In this document: positions 45,821 to 58,482 of the stretch, piece by piece | Numbering within the stretch: position 1 is the first letter of the stretch | How the letters are laid out: every line of letters starts with the position of its first letter | Notes under the pieces: model-generated | Databases searched by the model: none | What the model was told of the DNA's origin: nothing | What the model saw: the letters and a program-made list of their open reading frames with translations, nothing else | Source: Steinernema hermaphroditum | Lineage: Eukaryota > Nematoda > Chromadorea > Rhabditida > Steinernematidae | Assembly: GCA_030435675.1 (NCBI GenBank) | Contig: CM059625.1 | Span: 12,462,001-12,526,000, forward strand | DNA: 64,000 nucleotides | Reading direction: 5' to 3' | Position numbers and translations under genes: made by a program

Positions 45821-48800
45821 TGTGTCTGGCCTCGGACAGTGTTGGTGTTTCGAATACTGTCGTCTCAAGCACAGACCTGAAATGTTTAGATGCACTTAAA
45901 CGTTAGCAAGGGACCGCAGCGACAACACTTCCAGTTGTTTGTCTGAGAGGACCGCGAAAAAAATCTCTACGCTTCGCCTTGTAAAACATTTCAAATAACT
46001 GTTCTACAGTGCTTATCTGTTGATTTCCGACAAATGGGTCCTAAGACAACCTAGGTTATTCGCAAAACTTAAAGGGAGTTTTATTATTGCTCAGCAGCAC
46101 AAGCAGTCTTCACTACGATTGCGAACTTTATATTGCAGCCCCCCGAATAAGGAACGGAACAGTAAATACGTAAAAAGCGATCAGATGAAGGAGTTAAAGG
46201 GCTTGCAGTGTGCAGGACAAACAGGATGGCCTCCTACAAACACTGTCAGCGCTGTTTATTTTCCAAAAGAGAGGAAGGAGATATTAAATGATCAAAAAAA
46301 TTTGTAATTGCTATCGTTGTCGGTTGCGAAAAGCAATTAACACCGGGAAAAGCATTAGGGAAAACACTCAGGCCTGTCTCAAATTTAAGACTATGACGAA
46401 TCAGGGCGCGCCGCACTCTCCGAGATCGCTGCTCCCGTTGACGCCTCGATACCATCGGCGCTTATCACTTTCCGTAGATCGTTTTTGGCCGCCATCGCCC
46501 ACTGACCACCACCTCCTTCAGGAGCTTATCGTGACGGCCCTCTGTGCACCTGTTTTTCGCCGGAAGCACAGTTTTCGTTGGCTTTGTCGTCTGGGTCAAC
46601 AATTGCGCTCTCAGAATAGATTCGAGGTGAAGGTGACCCGCGGCGATAGGGCACCCGAGATTGAGAGATCAAAGGATTTGGTCAATTTTCAAAAAGCACT
46701 ATGTACACGACGACTTCCGTAATGCCGGTGTGCCGACAATATCAATGATGTGCCGCCAATGTAACTTTATTTGTTGGTGATAAGGTCTGTGGAAAACTAC
46801 TGCCTACTAATTATTGGGCTTGGCTGAATATAAACAATAGGGTTCCACCTTGCGCCGATTTTTCTTCATTCAATGTAGTCCTAGTAAATGTGAACCTTTT
46901 ACTTTATACTAGTTAAATACCTAGTCAACCTTAGAACCCAGAGTGCGCTGATCGTCTTTGAGTTACTTTCAAGGTACAGTCTCCAAAAATCGTCGGAATC
47001 GAAGTGATTTTGATTATATATCGATGGTTTTCCAGGTATGGTTAATGTGCAGACAACAACAGAGTCACATTTTATATTAACAAACATGTTGACCTGTCTA
47101 ACCAACTGGAAACGTTAAATTTACGTAACGGAACGTTCCTGGTCCTTGCTACCTCTTTTTTAATTTATCTTAATCTGAACATTAGGAGAATACGAGTGTA
47201 CGTGGCAATGAAATTACTAGCAATTCAGCGCCTCTACATCTGGCAGTCAATTGGTTACGGTATTACGACATTTTAACAACTTATCAGATCGAGTAGGCTA
47301 AATTCGCGGTCTTTGTCTTTTCTGTCGCGGCTAATGATCCATGCTCGTCATGCTCGTCTGTGTTATATAGACGATTACCACGCTGATTGAAGTTATTCAG
47401 CGAAGCACATAGGATAGAAGGAACACGCAATGGAACAAGAAATAAATGTAGGAAAAGAAGGAAAGTTTTTGAACATTCGCCGATTTAAGTCCACACAACT
47501 AAAAGGGGAAAGCATCCTGCACTAGACATCAACAAAGATCACAATCCACTGAACTGAAACTACACGTTACAGAGACGATATGCAAGACAACACTGTAAAA
47601 GGCACTGTAAAAGGGCTTGTCACATGAACACAGGCAGTTACAACGTTTTCCAAACCACTGAAAGAGACCGTTAACGCTACCGTTAACGACCGTATAACTC
47701 GGTCAGATCGAGTTCAGTAAATCAAGTCCAGCAGAAGTTCAACATCCACCCGCACTGCATTCTTCCCAAGCAAAAAAGATCGTTGATAAGAGGAGGACAG
47801 CATGTAACACCAAAGAGACAATGGCAAACGGTGGCAATTCATCATCAAAAATCACTCGGCAGTCAAAACTGATGTACAAGGAACGTGATACGAAGAGGCG
47901 CAACGCGATTGTTTCCAGCGTCTTTGGTCTGACAGACACACAGTCATTGATGGTCTGCGTTCTAGAATCACCTAGTTCCGAAGTGGTCTTTAAAGACAAA
48001 AAAAACGTGCCTCTGCTAATAGGGATCTACGGTAACTCACTGTGACGGTAAGTTGCTAACAATTTGCGCAGCATATCATATGTCAAATATCACGATTTGG
48101 CTAGAAATATCTCGAACACATCAGATCCTGGCTGCATTTCGGGGGAAATGGAGCAAGGTGAACACTAGCAGGAAGCGAGCTGCATCTCCTGTACAATATT
48201 AATAGCAGCGAATCAACAAGATCGCTGAATGGAAGAAGGTAAAGCGCGTTCCGCTCACTGAAAACCAAACAGAGCACGGAGCTGTCGCGAATGAGAAAAC
48301 AACGAAATCTGGCGAGCATTGTGATTCCCTATAACTAACAAAGCGTTCAAAGTAGATGAGTGACAATTTTTGAAGAATCTCAAAAATGTTGGTCGATCAA
48401 GTAGCAATGCTTTAGAAATATTTATTCGTTTTATTCATCAAATGCATTCATATTCGTAAGTGACATACATGTCCATTATTTCGAAGAACGTTTCCGTTGC
48501 ATGTGTATCAAGGCTGTGCTAAAGTCAAAACTCAAAACCGCTCTAATTTGTATTTATAATTTGTTTTATTACAATTGGGCTTGTGCCGCGATTTCAATGT
48601 AACAGTTATCTGGTGCGATGATTAGCAATGCTGCACGTCGACTTTCCAGATTTCATATTCGTGTTCTACATCTCTTTTCGTTCCCTTGCTGCAAATGGTG
48701 TGATCTGATGGACAGCTAACGTGTATATCCTTCAACACTTATGCCCTGCTTTCCAATCTTTAACTCGCCACCAATTGCCCTCTTCTATGAGCGATCACTA

Positions 48801-51582
48801 AAAAACAATATCTGTGCAAGCTGATCAGAAATTAGAACCAAAGAATTATTCAGGTGCGATGAAAATGATCGTATCACAAGGACAACCAAGGTGGCTAGTG
48901 GAAATGGTGTACATCTTGTGCTGAATCAGTTTCACTTCTTTATCTCAAGATGAAAGGGGGCATATCTCAAAATACAAAACAAAGAAACGTAGATTACCGT
49001 AGTCGCTGCTTTTCTTCTTCGACGCAAGCCACGACGTCGTCGTTGAAGGGAGCGAACGCAAGCTCCTAGAAGGTGAAGAGGCTGAATCCGGAATAGCGCG
49101 GAAATGGGTCACAGCGGGCGAAACGGAAAGCCGTCATCGGAGCTGACTTCGGAGTCAGAGCAATTCTTCGATTTAGGTGGGCGGTGTGGTGCCGGTCTTC
49201 TCTTCAGATACGGTTCTGTTTAAATTTTAAAGACGGGTTGGAAAGGGACGATCACTGTGCCAACAGCGACCGCTCACTACTCTAGGAGAACAGGCCGGTC
49301 GCTACCTATTTTTGGCATATTATCAAGTTCATAATATACAATCATTGGGCTATTGACAAGACCATTATTAGCTAGCTAAGCCCACAGGACTGTATGCGAA
49401 GGAAAGCATGATTTTTCCAACACATGTTCTTTTGATATTTAAAGGCGTGTGTTAAAGACGACATTAAACATGTCAAAATCGATGAATATTCATTTCATTT
49501 TGATACATTATTCTTTCTGAAGACCAAACATAGATGACTCGTTGACAATGGCGACGACTTTTGCAATACCACGATGACACTTCCTTTTTGATCTATTTTG
49601 AGAGCGGCTGAATTCCATGCTTTCTGACATTGAGATGATCCATTGGTTCCCTTTGTCCTTGCCTATGCACGCTGTTCTACGAAGAATCTCCGTTCGAACA
49701 AACTGTTTTTACAAGATCTACCGTTATTAATTATTGTTGTCGTCTTCGTACGTACTACGACTTTCACGTCTAGATTTTGTTGGTGAACGGTGTTGGTGGA
49801 AGTCGGCTGCTAATGTTTTGACCTTTTCATTGTTCTTCGACAGCAACATGAGTGGCTCTCTACGGTGTTTTTCATAAAGAACATTCTTGATAATTACTTT
49901 ATTTCTGTCCCCACTCGCCTTTTTAGTTCAATTATTTCCACCTTCTTCGCTTCATCGCTCTGACATAGTCTTGCCGATATGCAACATCTTAATATTACTG
50001 CTGTCCTTTGCAGGTAACTTGCATCGAAAAAATACTTCTCTATCCATATCAGATGACCTGTGAGTCATCTGACGTGAGACTTCGACTTAGGGCGCAATGA
50101 ATTCACGCCCAATTAACCGCTCAGATGACCGTCGATCTCGTTGTTCGCGCGGTATCTGCGAACGCGAACCCCCTTTTGCATATCTCTGCCTTGTATCTCG
50201 CACAGTCGCTCATAATTCCAAATGCGCAAATGATCAGACGAGCTGCTCGCGTCTACGTCACAAAGTTTTTCACCTTTCTCGAGGTGGCAAAAAACCCGTT
50301 TTGCGATTTCCTTTAAGCGCGCGGGGACCTGGAGATACGATCTCAGAAACACCGCACTCGAAGGGCGTTTGGTGGAGGCGGTAAGCGCATCTTCTCGCGA
50401 GCATTTGCATAAGACGTTTCGCTTCTGACGGCTTCTCTCGATCGTGTATCCCCTGCGCGAATCATACATATCCTGCACTATCGATCGCGAGGTTCAGCGT
50501 CTTGTAATTAATCGCGTTCACTTGACGTACAAGTCGACCTCGTGCAAACGGTAGCAGAAGAGCTTAAGTGGTAAGTGCGAGGGCGCTTATAGATCTTCCG
50601 ATCTGCAGCGATCGCTAAGAAAACAACAATGAAAGGGTGCTGCTTCCTATCAGATGAGATCAAGATGTGGCTAGTACAACATTGAGTAAATATATCGTTT
50701 AGCAGCGAAGTCTGTTTGATTACGATCACAGTGACCGCGTGATGGGTGCCGAAGAGACGTTGGAGAAGGGCGGAATCTGAAACGGGGAGGCCCTTTGAAC
50801 GTCGAGAACGATTCCACTTGGCTATGCGAAACGGGCGGTCGTAATGAGCGCGCTGTTGCAAAAATTATTCGAATTTCGCGCTGATCGCCGATGTTCGCCT
50901 AAGTCGGGTAAAGAGAGACATCGCGCGCGGGGAGGAGGGCGCACAGAAGCGCCAGCGGGACCGAAAATCAGAAAACGACCGTCGAAAAACCGACTCATCT
51001 CACTTCCATTTGATTATAAGGGAGTTGTGGAGCCCCCTCCAGCATCAGTTCTCGCAACTCCCCTCCAAGCATTCCACAGTAGCCTCCTCAACGAGCACTC
51101 AGCCTTCCCCCCGGGTTCTGTCCCCTTTCATGGCCTTAAGGGTCTTTTCCTTTGTGGACTTTCCGGCTTTCCCTAGAAATCCTCGCACCGTTGTTGTTTT
51201 GTTTGTTCCGCGCATACAGATACAAAAGAGTGTCTCGTCGGGCTTTGGGAGCTGATCATCCGGTGGCGTCAACATCGGCAGAAATTCATAACACTGTCGA
51301 TGTTACGTCGACAGAACTGGTCCCAGCCGCGGTCGTTCACCGTCTCTAATCCCCTCGTCAACCCTCATTTATCTATCTAGAATTCGATAACTTCGAGCCA
51401 GATGTAATTGCCGGCCAGGGTCAGGTACAGCCTGCTCGCCCCGTCAAAAGAACTTCCCCCTCCAAGCGCGATCGATAGGGCACCGTTAACATAACTGGTT
51501 TTGCGAGTCGAGCCGTATTCAGTGATCTTCACCTAGCACTAGCTCATCATCGACTTCCGTTTCAGGGACGACATCGGCAAAC
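45821..51582. other. Intergenic region of about 5.8 kb, no firm gene
   Basis: AT-rich from 46.7 to 50.0 kb, with only short scattered frames. A segment at 49.14-49.29 kb resembles 37.70-37.86 kb. Frames at 50.1-51.4 kb in GC-richer sequence lack recognisable domains. Just before the next gene the AG of a TTTCAG acceptor at 51564-51565 lies 17 nt from the ATG. Confidence 0.45.
49142..49285 (-). repeat. Second copy of the Pro-rich/GTGAGCGGTCG unit
   Basis: On minus, a GTGAGCGGTCG word is followed by an AAACAG acceptor-like site and a short frame KRRPAPHRPPKSKNCSDSEV. This parallels the order of words at 37.86-37.70 kb (RRP, HHRP, K-P-K-K, C-N-S-E-V). The segments are about 11.4 kb apart in the same orientation. 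Whether they are coding is unknown. Confidence 0.35.
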
Positions 51583-54500
51583 ATGGGGTCCCTTTACCGC
51601 TCCGAGGAAATGCGCTTTTGCCAAATGATCGTCGAAAAAGACGCGGCGTTCGCTTGTGTGGCAGAACTCGGAAAGCACCCCTACGTTCAGTTCAAGGATG
51701 TAAGTCTCGGTTCTGATACTTCCCAGTGGAGTAACCTTGGAAATGCCTTCAGTTGAACCCCGACACGAATGCTTTCCAACGCATGTTCGTCCGCGACATC
51801 CGCCGCTACGACGAATTGGAACGAAAGCTGAGTGAGTCGAAGGAACTGCCTCCGGCACTCATCTCTCTGCTCTTCAGGGTTTTTGGAAACGCAGATTAAG
51901 AAGGACAATATCGAGATCGTCGATAATACCTGGGACGGAACCTACGATGTTATGCCTCAACACGAAGTAAACCAGCTTGAGGTACTGTACTGCTTGTGAC
52001 GATTACAGTAACCAAAGGGACATTCCAGCAAATCCTGGTTGATTTGGAACGCGATGTGATGAACATGATCGACAGCGACGCTCTCCTGAAGAAGAATTTT
52101 CTCGAACTGAAGGAATGGGAAGCCGTTCTGGAGAAAACTGACCAGTTCTTCCAGGGAGTAAGTGTCCAACCCTCATGGCCTAACCGCTCTTTTTCTTTGT
52201 AGGGCATTGACGACGCCGCCATTCAAGAGATTGAACAAGCTGAGGATGGCGAGACTGGATTTTCTCTCCGAGCGGAGAAAGAACCAATTGGGTGAGTTCC
52301 TTGTCTCTCAAAGCTACGATCTTCACCAAGTACATCTTAGATTCTCTGTTGGTGTTATTAACCGCGACCGAGTGAACGCGTTCGAACGCATCCTGTGGCG
52401 TGCCTGCCGTCGCACTGCATTCCTCCGCTACTCGGAAATCGAAGAGGAACTCACTCACCCAGAGACAGTAAGCGAAAAGCGGCGCCACCCAGCCAGTAAC
52501 CGAGCTGTTGTTCAGGGCGAGAAGATCAACAAGACGGTCTTCATCATCTTCCACAAGGGAGACCGCCTTAAGAGCATCATCGATAAGGTGTGCGAAGGCT
52601 TCAAGGCGAAGCTCTTCAACACGTGCCCGAAGACCAGCAAGGAACGCCACAGCGCCGCCCTCGAAGTCCGCGCCCGTATCACCGACCTCCGTACCGTCAT
52701 GGGCCAGACACAGGAACACCGCTTCAAGGTGCTCAGCGCCGCCGCCGCCAACCACCGCCAGTGGCTGAAGCAAGTACGCATGCAGAAGTCCGTCTACCAC
52801 AACCTCAACCTCTTCACCTTCGACGGCATCGGCAAGTTCTTTGTTGCCGAATGTTGGGTGCCCCTCAACGACATCGAGAACGTCCGCGCTGCCCTCGAAC
52901 GCGGCGTCGAAGCAAGTGGAGGTAGCGTGCGGCCTGTGCTCAATATCCTGGAAACGGCCGATGAGCCCCCGACCTACAACCGTACGAACAAGTTCACCTC
53001 AGTCTTCCAAGGCATCGTCGACTCGTACGGTATCGCCTCGTACCTCGAAGTGAACCCCGCTCCTTACACAATCATCACCTTCCCCTTCATCTTCTCCTGC
53101 ATGTTCGGTGACTTGGGTCACGGCATCATCATGTTCCTTGCTGGTCTCTACCTTGTTCTCCGCGAAAAGAACCTGGAAGCCCGTCAAATCCGCGATGAGG
53201 TTGCATTACTTCATCCGTTAAAAAACTAACCACTCACTTCCAGATTTTCAACATGTTCTTTGGTGGTCGCTACATCATCCTCTTGATGGGTCTCTTCTCC
53301 ATCCATGCCGGAATCATCTACAACGACGCGTTCGCCAAGTCGTTTAACATCTTCGGAAGTCAGTGGCGCAACCCGTATTCGCAGGAGCTGCTTGAATCCT
53401 TGGGCAACCAGAGCGTTATTAGCAGGAAGGAAGTTTTGCTTGAGCTCCCGCCCGACTACGCCTTCCTCCACAGCGAAGGACCTTACCCATTCGGAGTTGA
53501 CCCCATCTGGAACTTGGCCGAGAACAAACTGAACTTCCTGAACTCAATGAAGATGAAGCTCTCTGTGATCGTCGGAATCGCCCAGATGACCTTCGGAGTC
53601 GTCCTTTCCCTCCAGAACCACCGTTTCTTCAAATCCAAGATCGACATCTACACCGTCTTTATCCCCCAGATGCTCTTCATGGGTTGCATCTTCATGTACC
53701 TTTGCCTCCAGATCATCCTGAAGTGGATCTTCTTCTGGGTTGAGGAAACCACCATCTTCGGCCGTCTCTACCCCGGATCTCACTGCGCTCCCTCGCTCCT
53801 TATCGGCCTCATCAACATGTTCATGTTCAAGGACCGTGAAGCCGGATTCGTCAACACTACCAGAATCATTAGCCAGGCTGATAATCACACCGTCTACGCT
53901 GAACTCGATGCTTGCTACCTTACCCAATGGTACCCTGGACAGTCCGCCATCGAAGCCATCCTCGTCCTCATCGCGCTCGTTTGCGTCCCCATCATGCTTT
54001 TCGGAAAGCCCCTCTACATCCACCTCCAGCAAAAGAAAGCCAAGCAGGCCGTTTCTGACAAGATGGTGAGCTCAACCACCCTGGAACTGAACATTTCGAT
54101 CCTTTCAGAGCGTCCGCATGAACATGCAGACTGACGAGACCGAAGTGATCAACGGTAACGGATTCCACAAGGAAGAGGAAGAGGAGCACAAGCCCCATGG
54201 GGGAGGACACGGCGGCCACCACGACGAGTCCTTCGGCGACATCATGGTTCACCAGGCCATCCACACCATTGAATACGTCCTCGGATGCGTCTCGCACACC
54301 GCCTCCTACCTCCGTCTCTGGGCCCTTTCTCTTGCCCATGCTCGTGAGTCGAATAAGGTCCCTTCTTTCCTTACATGAACGCTTTCAGAGCTCTCTGAAG
54401 TCCTGTGGCACATGGTGTTGGCCAACGCCTTCGCTCTCTCTGGCGCCGCCGGAGTTATCGCCACCTTCGTTATCTTCTTTGCCTTCGGAGTGCTAACCTT

Positions 54501-54660
54501 CTCCATCCTTGTTCTCATGGAGGGATTGTCCGCCTTCCTGCACGCCCTCCGTCTCCACTGGGTCGAATTCCAGAGCAAGTTCTACCTTGGTCTCGGCCAC
54601 CCCTTCCTGCCTTTCCACTTCAAGGACGTCCTTGTCCAAGCTCGCGCTTCCGACAATTAG
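51583..54660 (+). CDS. V-type H+-ATPase subunit a, V0 sector (885 aa)
   Basis: The 100-kDa subunit of the proton-pumping vacuolar ATPase, carrying the half-channels beside the c-ring. Exons: 51583-51699, 51753-51831, 51878-51981, 52029-52157, 52203-52291, 52341-52467, 52516-53199, 53244-54065, 54109-54343 and 54389-54660, total 2658 nt, phases consistent. The cytosolic N-terminal half begins [10 protein letters not shown] and contains YVQFKDLNPD and VECWVP-type blocks (here FVAECWVPL). The membrane half has [23 protein letters not shown] and [28 protein letters not shown] holds the essential buried Arg of proton transfer, and the end is [10 protein letters not shown] His/Gly/Glu-rich loop (about [15 protein letters not shown]) precedes the last helices. 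The start [14 protein letters not shown] differs from the usual neuronal-type start, so a VHA-5/6/7-like isoform is more likely than UNC-32. Codon use is C-rich, as in enpl-1. Confidence 0.97.
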
Positions 54661-55160
54661 ATTCGCACTTTTTTCATAGATTCATAATACCAAATCAGTG
54701 TTATTGTCAGTATTACGGTCCCAGTGATACGTCCTTAGTGCCTACTGCTCAGCTGGTTGAATGTAAACAATAAATCCTATATGTACATCTATATGTAGTC
54801 AGCACTCTATACACATGTTTTGACATTCAACAAAATGTGTGTGGCCGAAAACCGAGTGTCTGGGGCAAAACAAAAGATCATCCAGAAGTCGCGCGAGATC
54901 ACAAACCGATCTTTGATTTTGAGCAGAGTTCGCGCAGATGGCGAACAGCGGAAAGTTATTTTGGCGACCATCGAACGTCTGGAACCAGTCATCAAATTAA
55001 GAGCTAACGATGGAAAGTTTCTCTCTGGATTAGGCACTTGTTGCATGAAGAGGGCAATTGTAACTGTTTCATCAGGCATGCATTTATTTACATTTCACAT
55101 AAATTCATATTCAGTAAAGTGCGAATTGAGCACTATGCACGAGGTAAAGCGGAGGCGCTG
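54661..55160. other. 3' flank between V-ATPase and orphan gene
   Basis: Contains an AATAAA at 54769-54774 after the V-ATPase stop. A plus-strand frame at 54.8-55.1 kb has no recognisable content. The following gene is on the opposite strand, so the two converge. Confidence 0.5.
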
Positions 55161-55588
55161 TTAGCCACGAATGTTGCATTTGCCACCGCAGAACATGTGA
55201 ATCAAGGAGTCCAGAGGGCTGGGTTCCTGCATCATCTATAAGCAAGTCTGTGTTTCGTTGTAACAGATGTAGGACTTACTTCAGGAAGAAGGAAATTCCT
55301 GTTCACTTTGCCTTCGGTGCCGGCCTCGTGGAACGACTCGATCTCGTTCAAACGATTGTCTTCGGTAAGAACGATGCACTGCTTTGGAATCCAACAGATC
55401 CGACCGAACTTTGTCTGGAATTCGGCCCATGCGGATTCACGGACAGCTCGCAAGGCCGTCTCCTTGTCCATGCTTTTCTCCTCCACCAACTTCGTCAGAG
55501 GAATTTTGTTGTCCATGACGACCTTAGAAGCAAGGGCGAAGAGCGACGGAGGACTGTAATCGGTTTGGTTCCAGTAGGTGTCAGACAT
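55161..55588 (-). CDS. Small orphan protein (127 aa)
   Basis: Two exons on minus, 55588-55280 (103 codons) and 55235-55161, are joined by a 44-nt phase-0 intron with GTAAGT and TTATAG ends. A TTTGCAG acceptor abuts the ATG directly, so the mRNA is trans-spliced or has an upstream UTR exon. The product is soluble, mixed charge, with a helical part (SLFALASKVV, then KLVEEKSMDKETALRAV) and a Trp/Cys-containing block (FGRICWIPKQ), and ends in KCNIRG. No signal peptide, membrane segment or family is recognised. Clean splicing and the frame length before the intron support a real gene. Confidence 0.6.
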
Positions 55589-58482
55589 CTGCAAAGGAAA
55601 CAAAAGTCGGATAGGGAGTGCGAGTGGTGTCCCGATCGTGAAGGGCCCATGTGTGGAGGGAGGAGAGCGAGGCATCTCCGCCTGCAAACGGCGCGATCAA
55701 CGGCGATGTCACTCACGCCCCCTCTGGCTCGGTTTTGGTGATAACGCGAAACAGATGTAGGAAGACAAATAGGGAAGGGTCACTTTGTCTGCGGCCGCCA
55801 TCGCGCGCACTGTGGCACGCGACCGCCGATCCACGGCGATGGAGACAACTGCAGAGTGGAAAGCGACGGGAACTGTTCAGAAAAAACTCATCTCCATAGT
55901 GAGTGAGCAAAGACGGATCTGAGTCATGAGCCGCATCGATTTTGCTCACTGATAGGGGCGGCTTCCGACCGCCTCTTTGTCTGCCTTTTAGAAAATTGCG
56001 TAAGAGACAGTAAACAAACTCAGACTTTCCCGGAAACACAGAAATAAAAGGTGGCGTTTGGATGGACAGGGGCGCAGCTACGTCTGCACAGGAACTCGAC
56101 AGCAATGGCGATTTGTGGCGTTGTAGCGCATGACAAGTAAATCAATGTTTTCCATGCATCATCGTATTTTTCCTGTTGCATTTGACCTTCTATCTTATGG
56201 CAATATTTCTGCAAATATGAAGTTATTCCAAAAGGAGAGAAGGCGCTTAGCATTGCTAACTGTCTATTAATTCAAAGATCGCTTTTGACCAAAATGTCTA
56301 AGGGTGGTAAGAGAGTGTGGCCCTTAGTACACATCATTTAAATATCAGCTTTTTAGAAGCAGAATTTAGCTTTTTTCCCTTTCGTTTCCCACGCCACGAC
56401 CCACCACCCAGTGGTACTGCAAAGCCACAGCACACCTTTTGAAATCTAACTAATTGGAATGCACACCAAATGCTTATAATAAGCCGCACCGTGGGAAACA
56501 CTGGTCAGGAGCAATGCATCTAGGATTCAAGTGTACGATTACTATTATTCTTCGGTTTGTCCCTCCTATCCTAAATGAAACTGCATTTCAACTCGCCAAT
56601 TCTAAAAAGACGTAAATTCTGCCGATGTTAGCAAACCTCCAGCTAGAAACATCGCTACCTAAAACGGCCAATGACCGCAAAAAGAAATAATGACGAAAAT
56701 GATTTGGTGTCGGGCAAAATCAGATCTCTATATTTTCGAACAATCGGACTTGAAGCACAATGTGACTAAGATTTACAGAAACTGAGAGTTGATCCCAGAA
56801 ATACGAGCAACGGTAGAAGGTATAATGACGAAAAGTGGCATTTTCGTGTTATTGAAAGAAAATGCACGTGTTTTCACTATCTGTCCATCTTTTTAAACCA
56901 GTTCTGAACAGTGAGAGGGCGGACAGGGGTTTCCTCTAGCCTCTGAATGGGAATCAAAACTTCAGTCACGCATGCAACTGGAAATAGTAAGTACAAGTAC
57001 TCTCTGAATGAGCAGTCCAAAATATGCAATTCGTACTCTTGTACCGTTTTAAAACCAGTTTCCAAGGCACAATTGCTAGAGAATGTCAAAAGGGGTGGAA
57101 AACAACTTTTTTCATTTTAATCCTAATATTTTCTGACATGTGGTGTCAAAGATTTACCGTTGGACTGAGGGTCCGAAATTGCCATAAGCACAGTAATCTG
57201 TGATTTCCGTGACGTATGAGACACAGCAAATCTATCTTAAACGTCTCCTACGTTCTCCACGTTTCTAAATTTGTTTCACAACGTCACCTAATGATGGTAG
57301 TACAAAAAGGGTCCCGTTTTTAGTCCATCGCACGAAATCTCACATCAGAGGCAGTGACAGACCGTATTGGTAGAATGTTAAGAGATCTGGCCAAGTGATC
57401 AAAAAGAAATGAGAGGCAGGTCACCAGGGTTCACTAAACGAAAATTTTGCAGTAGTGTGATGGTCAGCTGAAAACATCTCAATTCTTTCGTAGATGCTTT
57501 CTATGAGATCATTCTACCGTTAGGAGTCGTTCGATAAATGGTATCCAAAATTCATGAGCTGCATTGCTACACAGTGAATTTCTCCGTCCGTACGTCAAAC
57601 CGTTGTGTTTATCATTGACAACAACTTCGTGGCATCTACATAAACCGTTTCTCAAAAACGTTCGGTTTGTGGACAGTCGTTAGGAAGTTAAGCTTAGAGT
57701 AACTGCATTGAGGGTCACACCTAGTCCTTTCGACAAATATCGCTACCTCTCATTCGTAAAACGGATCAAAAAATATGTGCTTTTTAACGGGTTTTGTAGG
57801 GAAACAACTGAAATAAAGTTACGAAGCCTAAGTGAAATAGTTTTTTTTAGATTGTAGAGGCAGTCACAACAGGCAAAGGAGAGGGGACGATGAAAGAACA
57901 TTCACAGCCCACTACCTTTGATCGGCAGTCTCTGTCATCGACATGCTTGCTCATCATATGCAAAAGTGAAAGGGTCAGTCATCAAGGGAAAAACCCTCAT
58001 TGAGTCACAGTCCTCTTGAACGACCGACCGCTGGAATGGATTCATGGAGATACAGTCATCACCGTCCAGCCTCACTGTTTCCATATCCTTCCATTTGGAC
58101 AGTCGCAACCTTTGTGACTTCTCGACGACGGTGACGTGAAATCATGTCGTGTCTGGTTGTCTAAATTTAAGTTCTAATTACTGACTTTTGCATCACTGAG
58201 TATCTCTTCTCTTCACACTTTTACATCGGTAATTATCTCTGCACACAGCCAGAGACGATCTAATTTAAGAGGTCCAAATGGCCACTTTTTCGGTTGCGTG
58301 ATCAGATTGCGTGATACTGTTATGACCCCGAGCCTTTACCCCCGTCATTGCATCCTTTTTTCGAGCAAAACGACAAAACTTTCGAAAGGTCAATACAAAA
58401 CGCGCTCCAGGCACGTTTTTATTCATGCGAGCTTCTCCCTTAACCCCTCCCATCGTTCCTGAAGAACTCACTTTCAGCTTCC
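55589..58482. other. Intergenic, no gene supported
   Basis: Only short frames without domains (for example minus frames at 56.02-56.25 and 56.88-57.09 kb). It is AT-rich in the middle. The AG of a TTTCAG acceptor at 58476-58477 lies 5 nt before the next ATG. Confidence 0.5.

Noticed and set aside
51982..52016. Earlier acceptors for V-ATPase exon 4
   Set aside because: They give introns of 27-36 nt and the wrong phase; the ACATTCCAG acceptor ending at 52028 gives a 47-nt intron and the conserved coiled-coil frame.
52180..54032. Antisense and shifted frames across the V-ATPase subunit a exons
   Set aside because: Shadows of biased codon use in a highly expressed gene; the plus-strand frame is fully explained.
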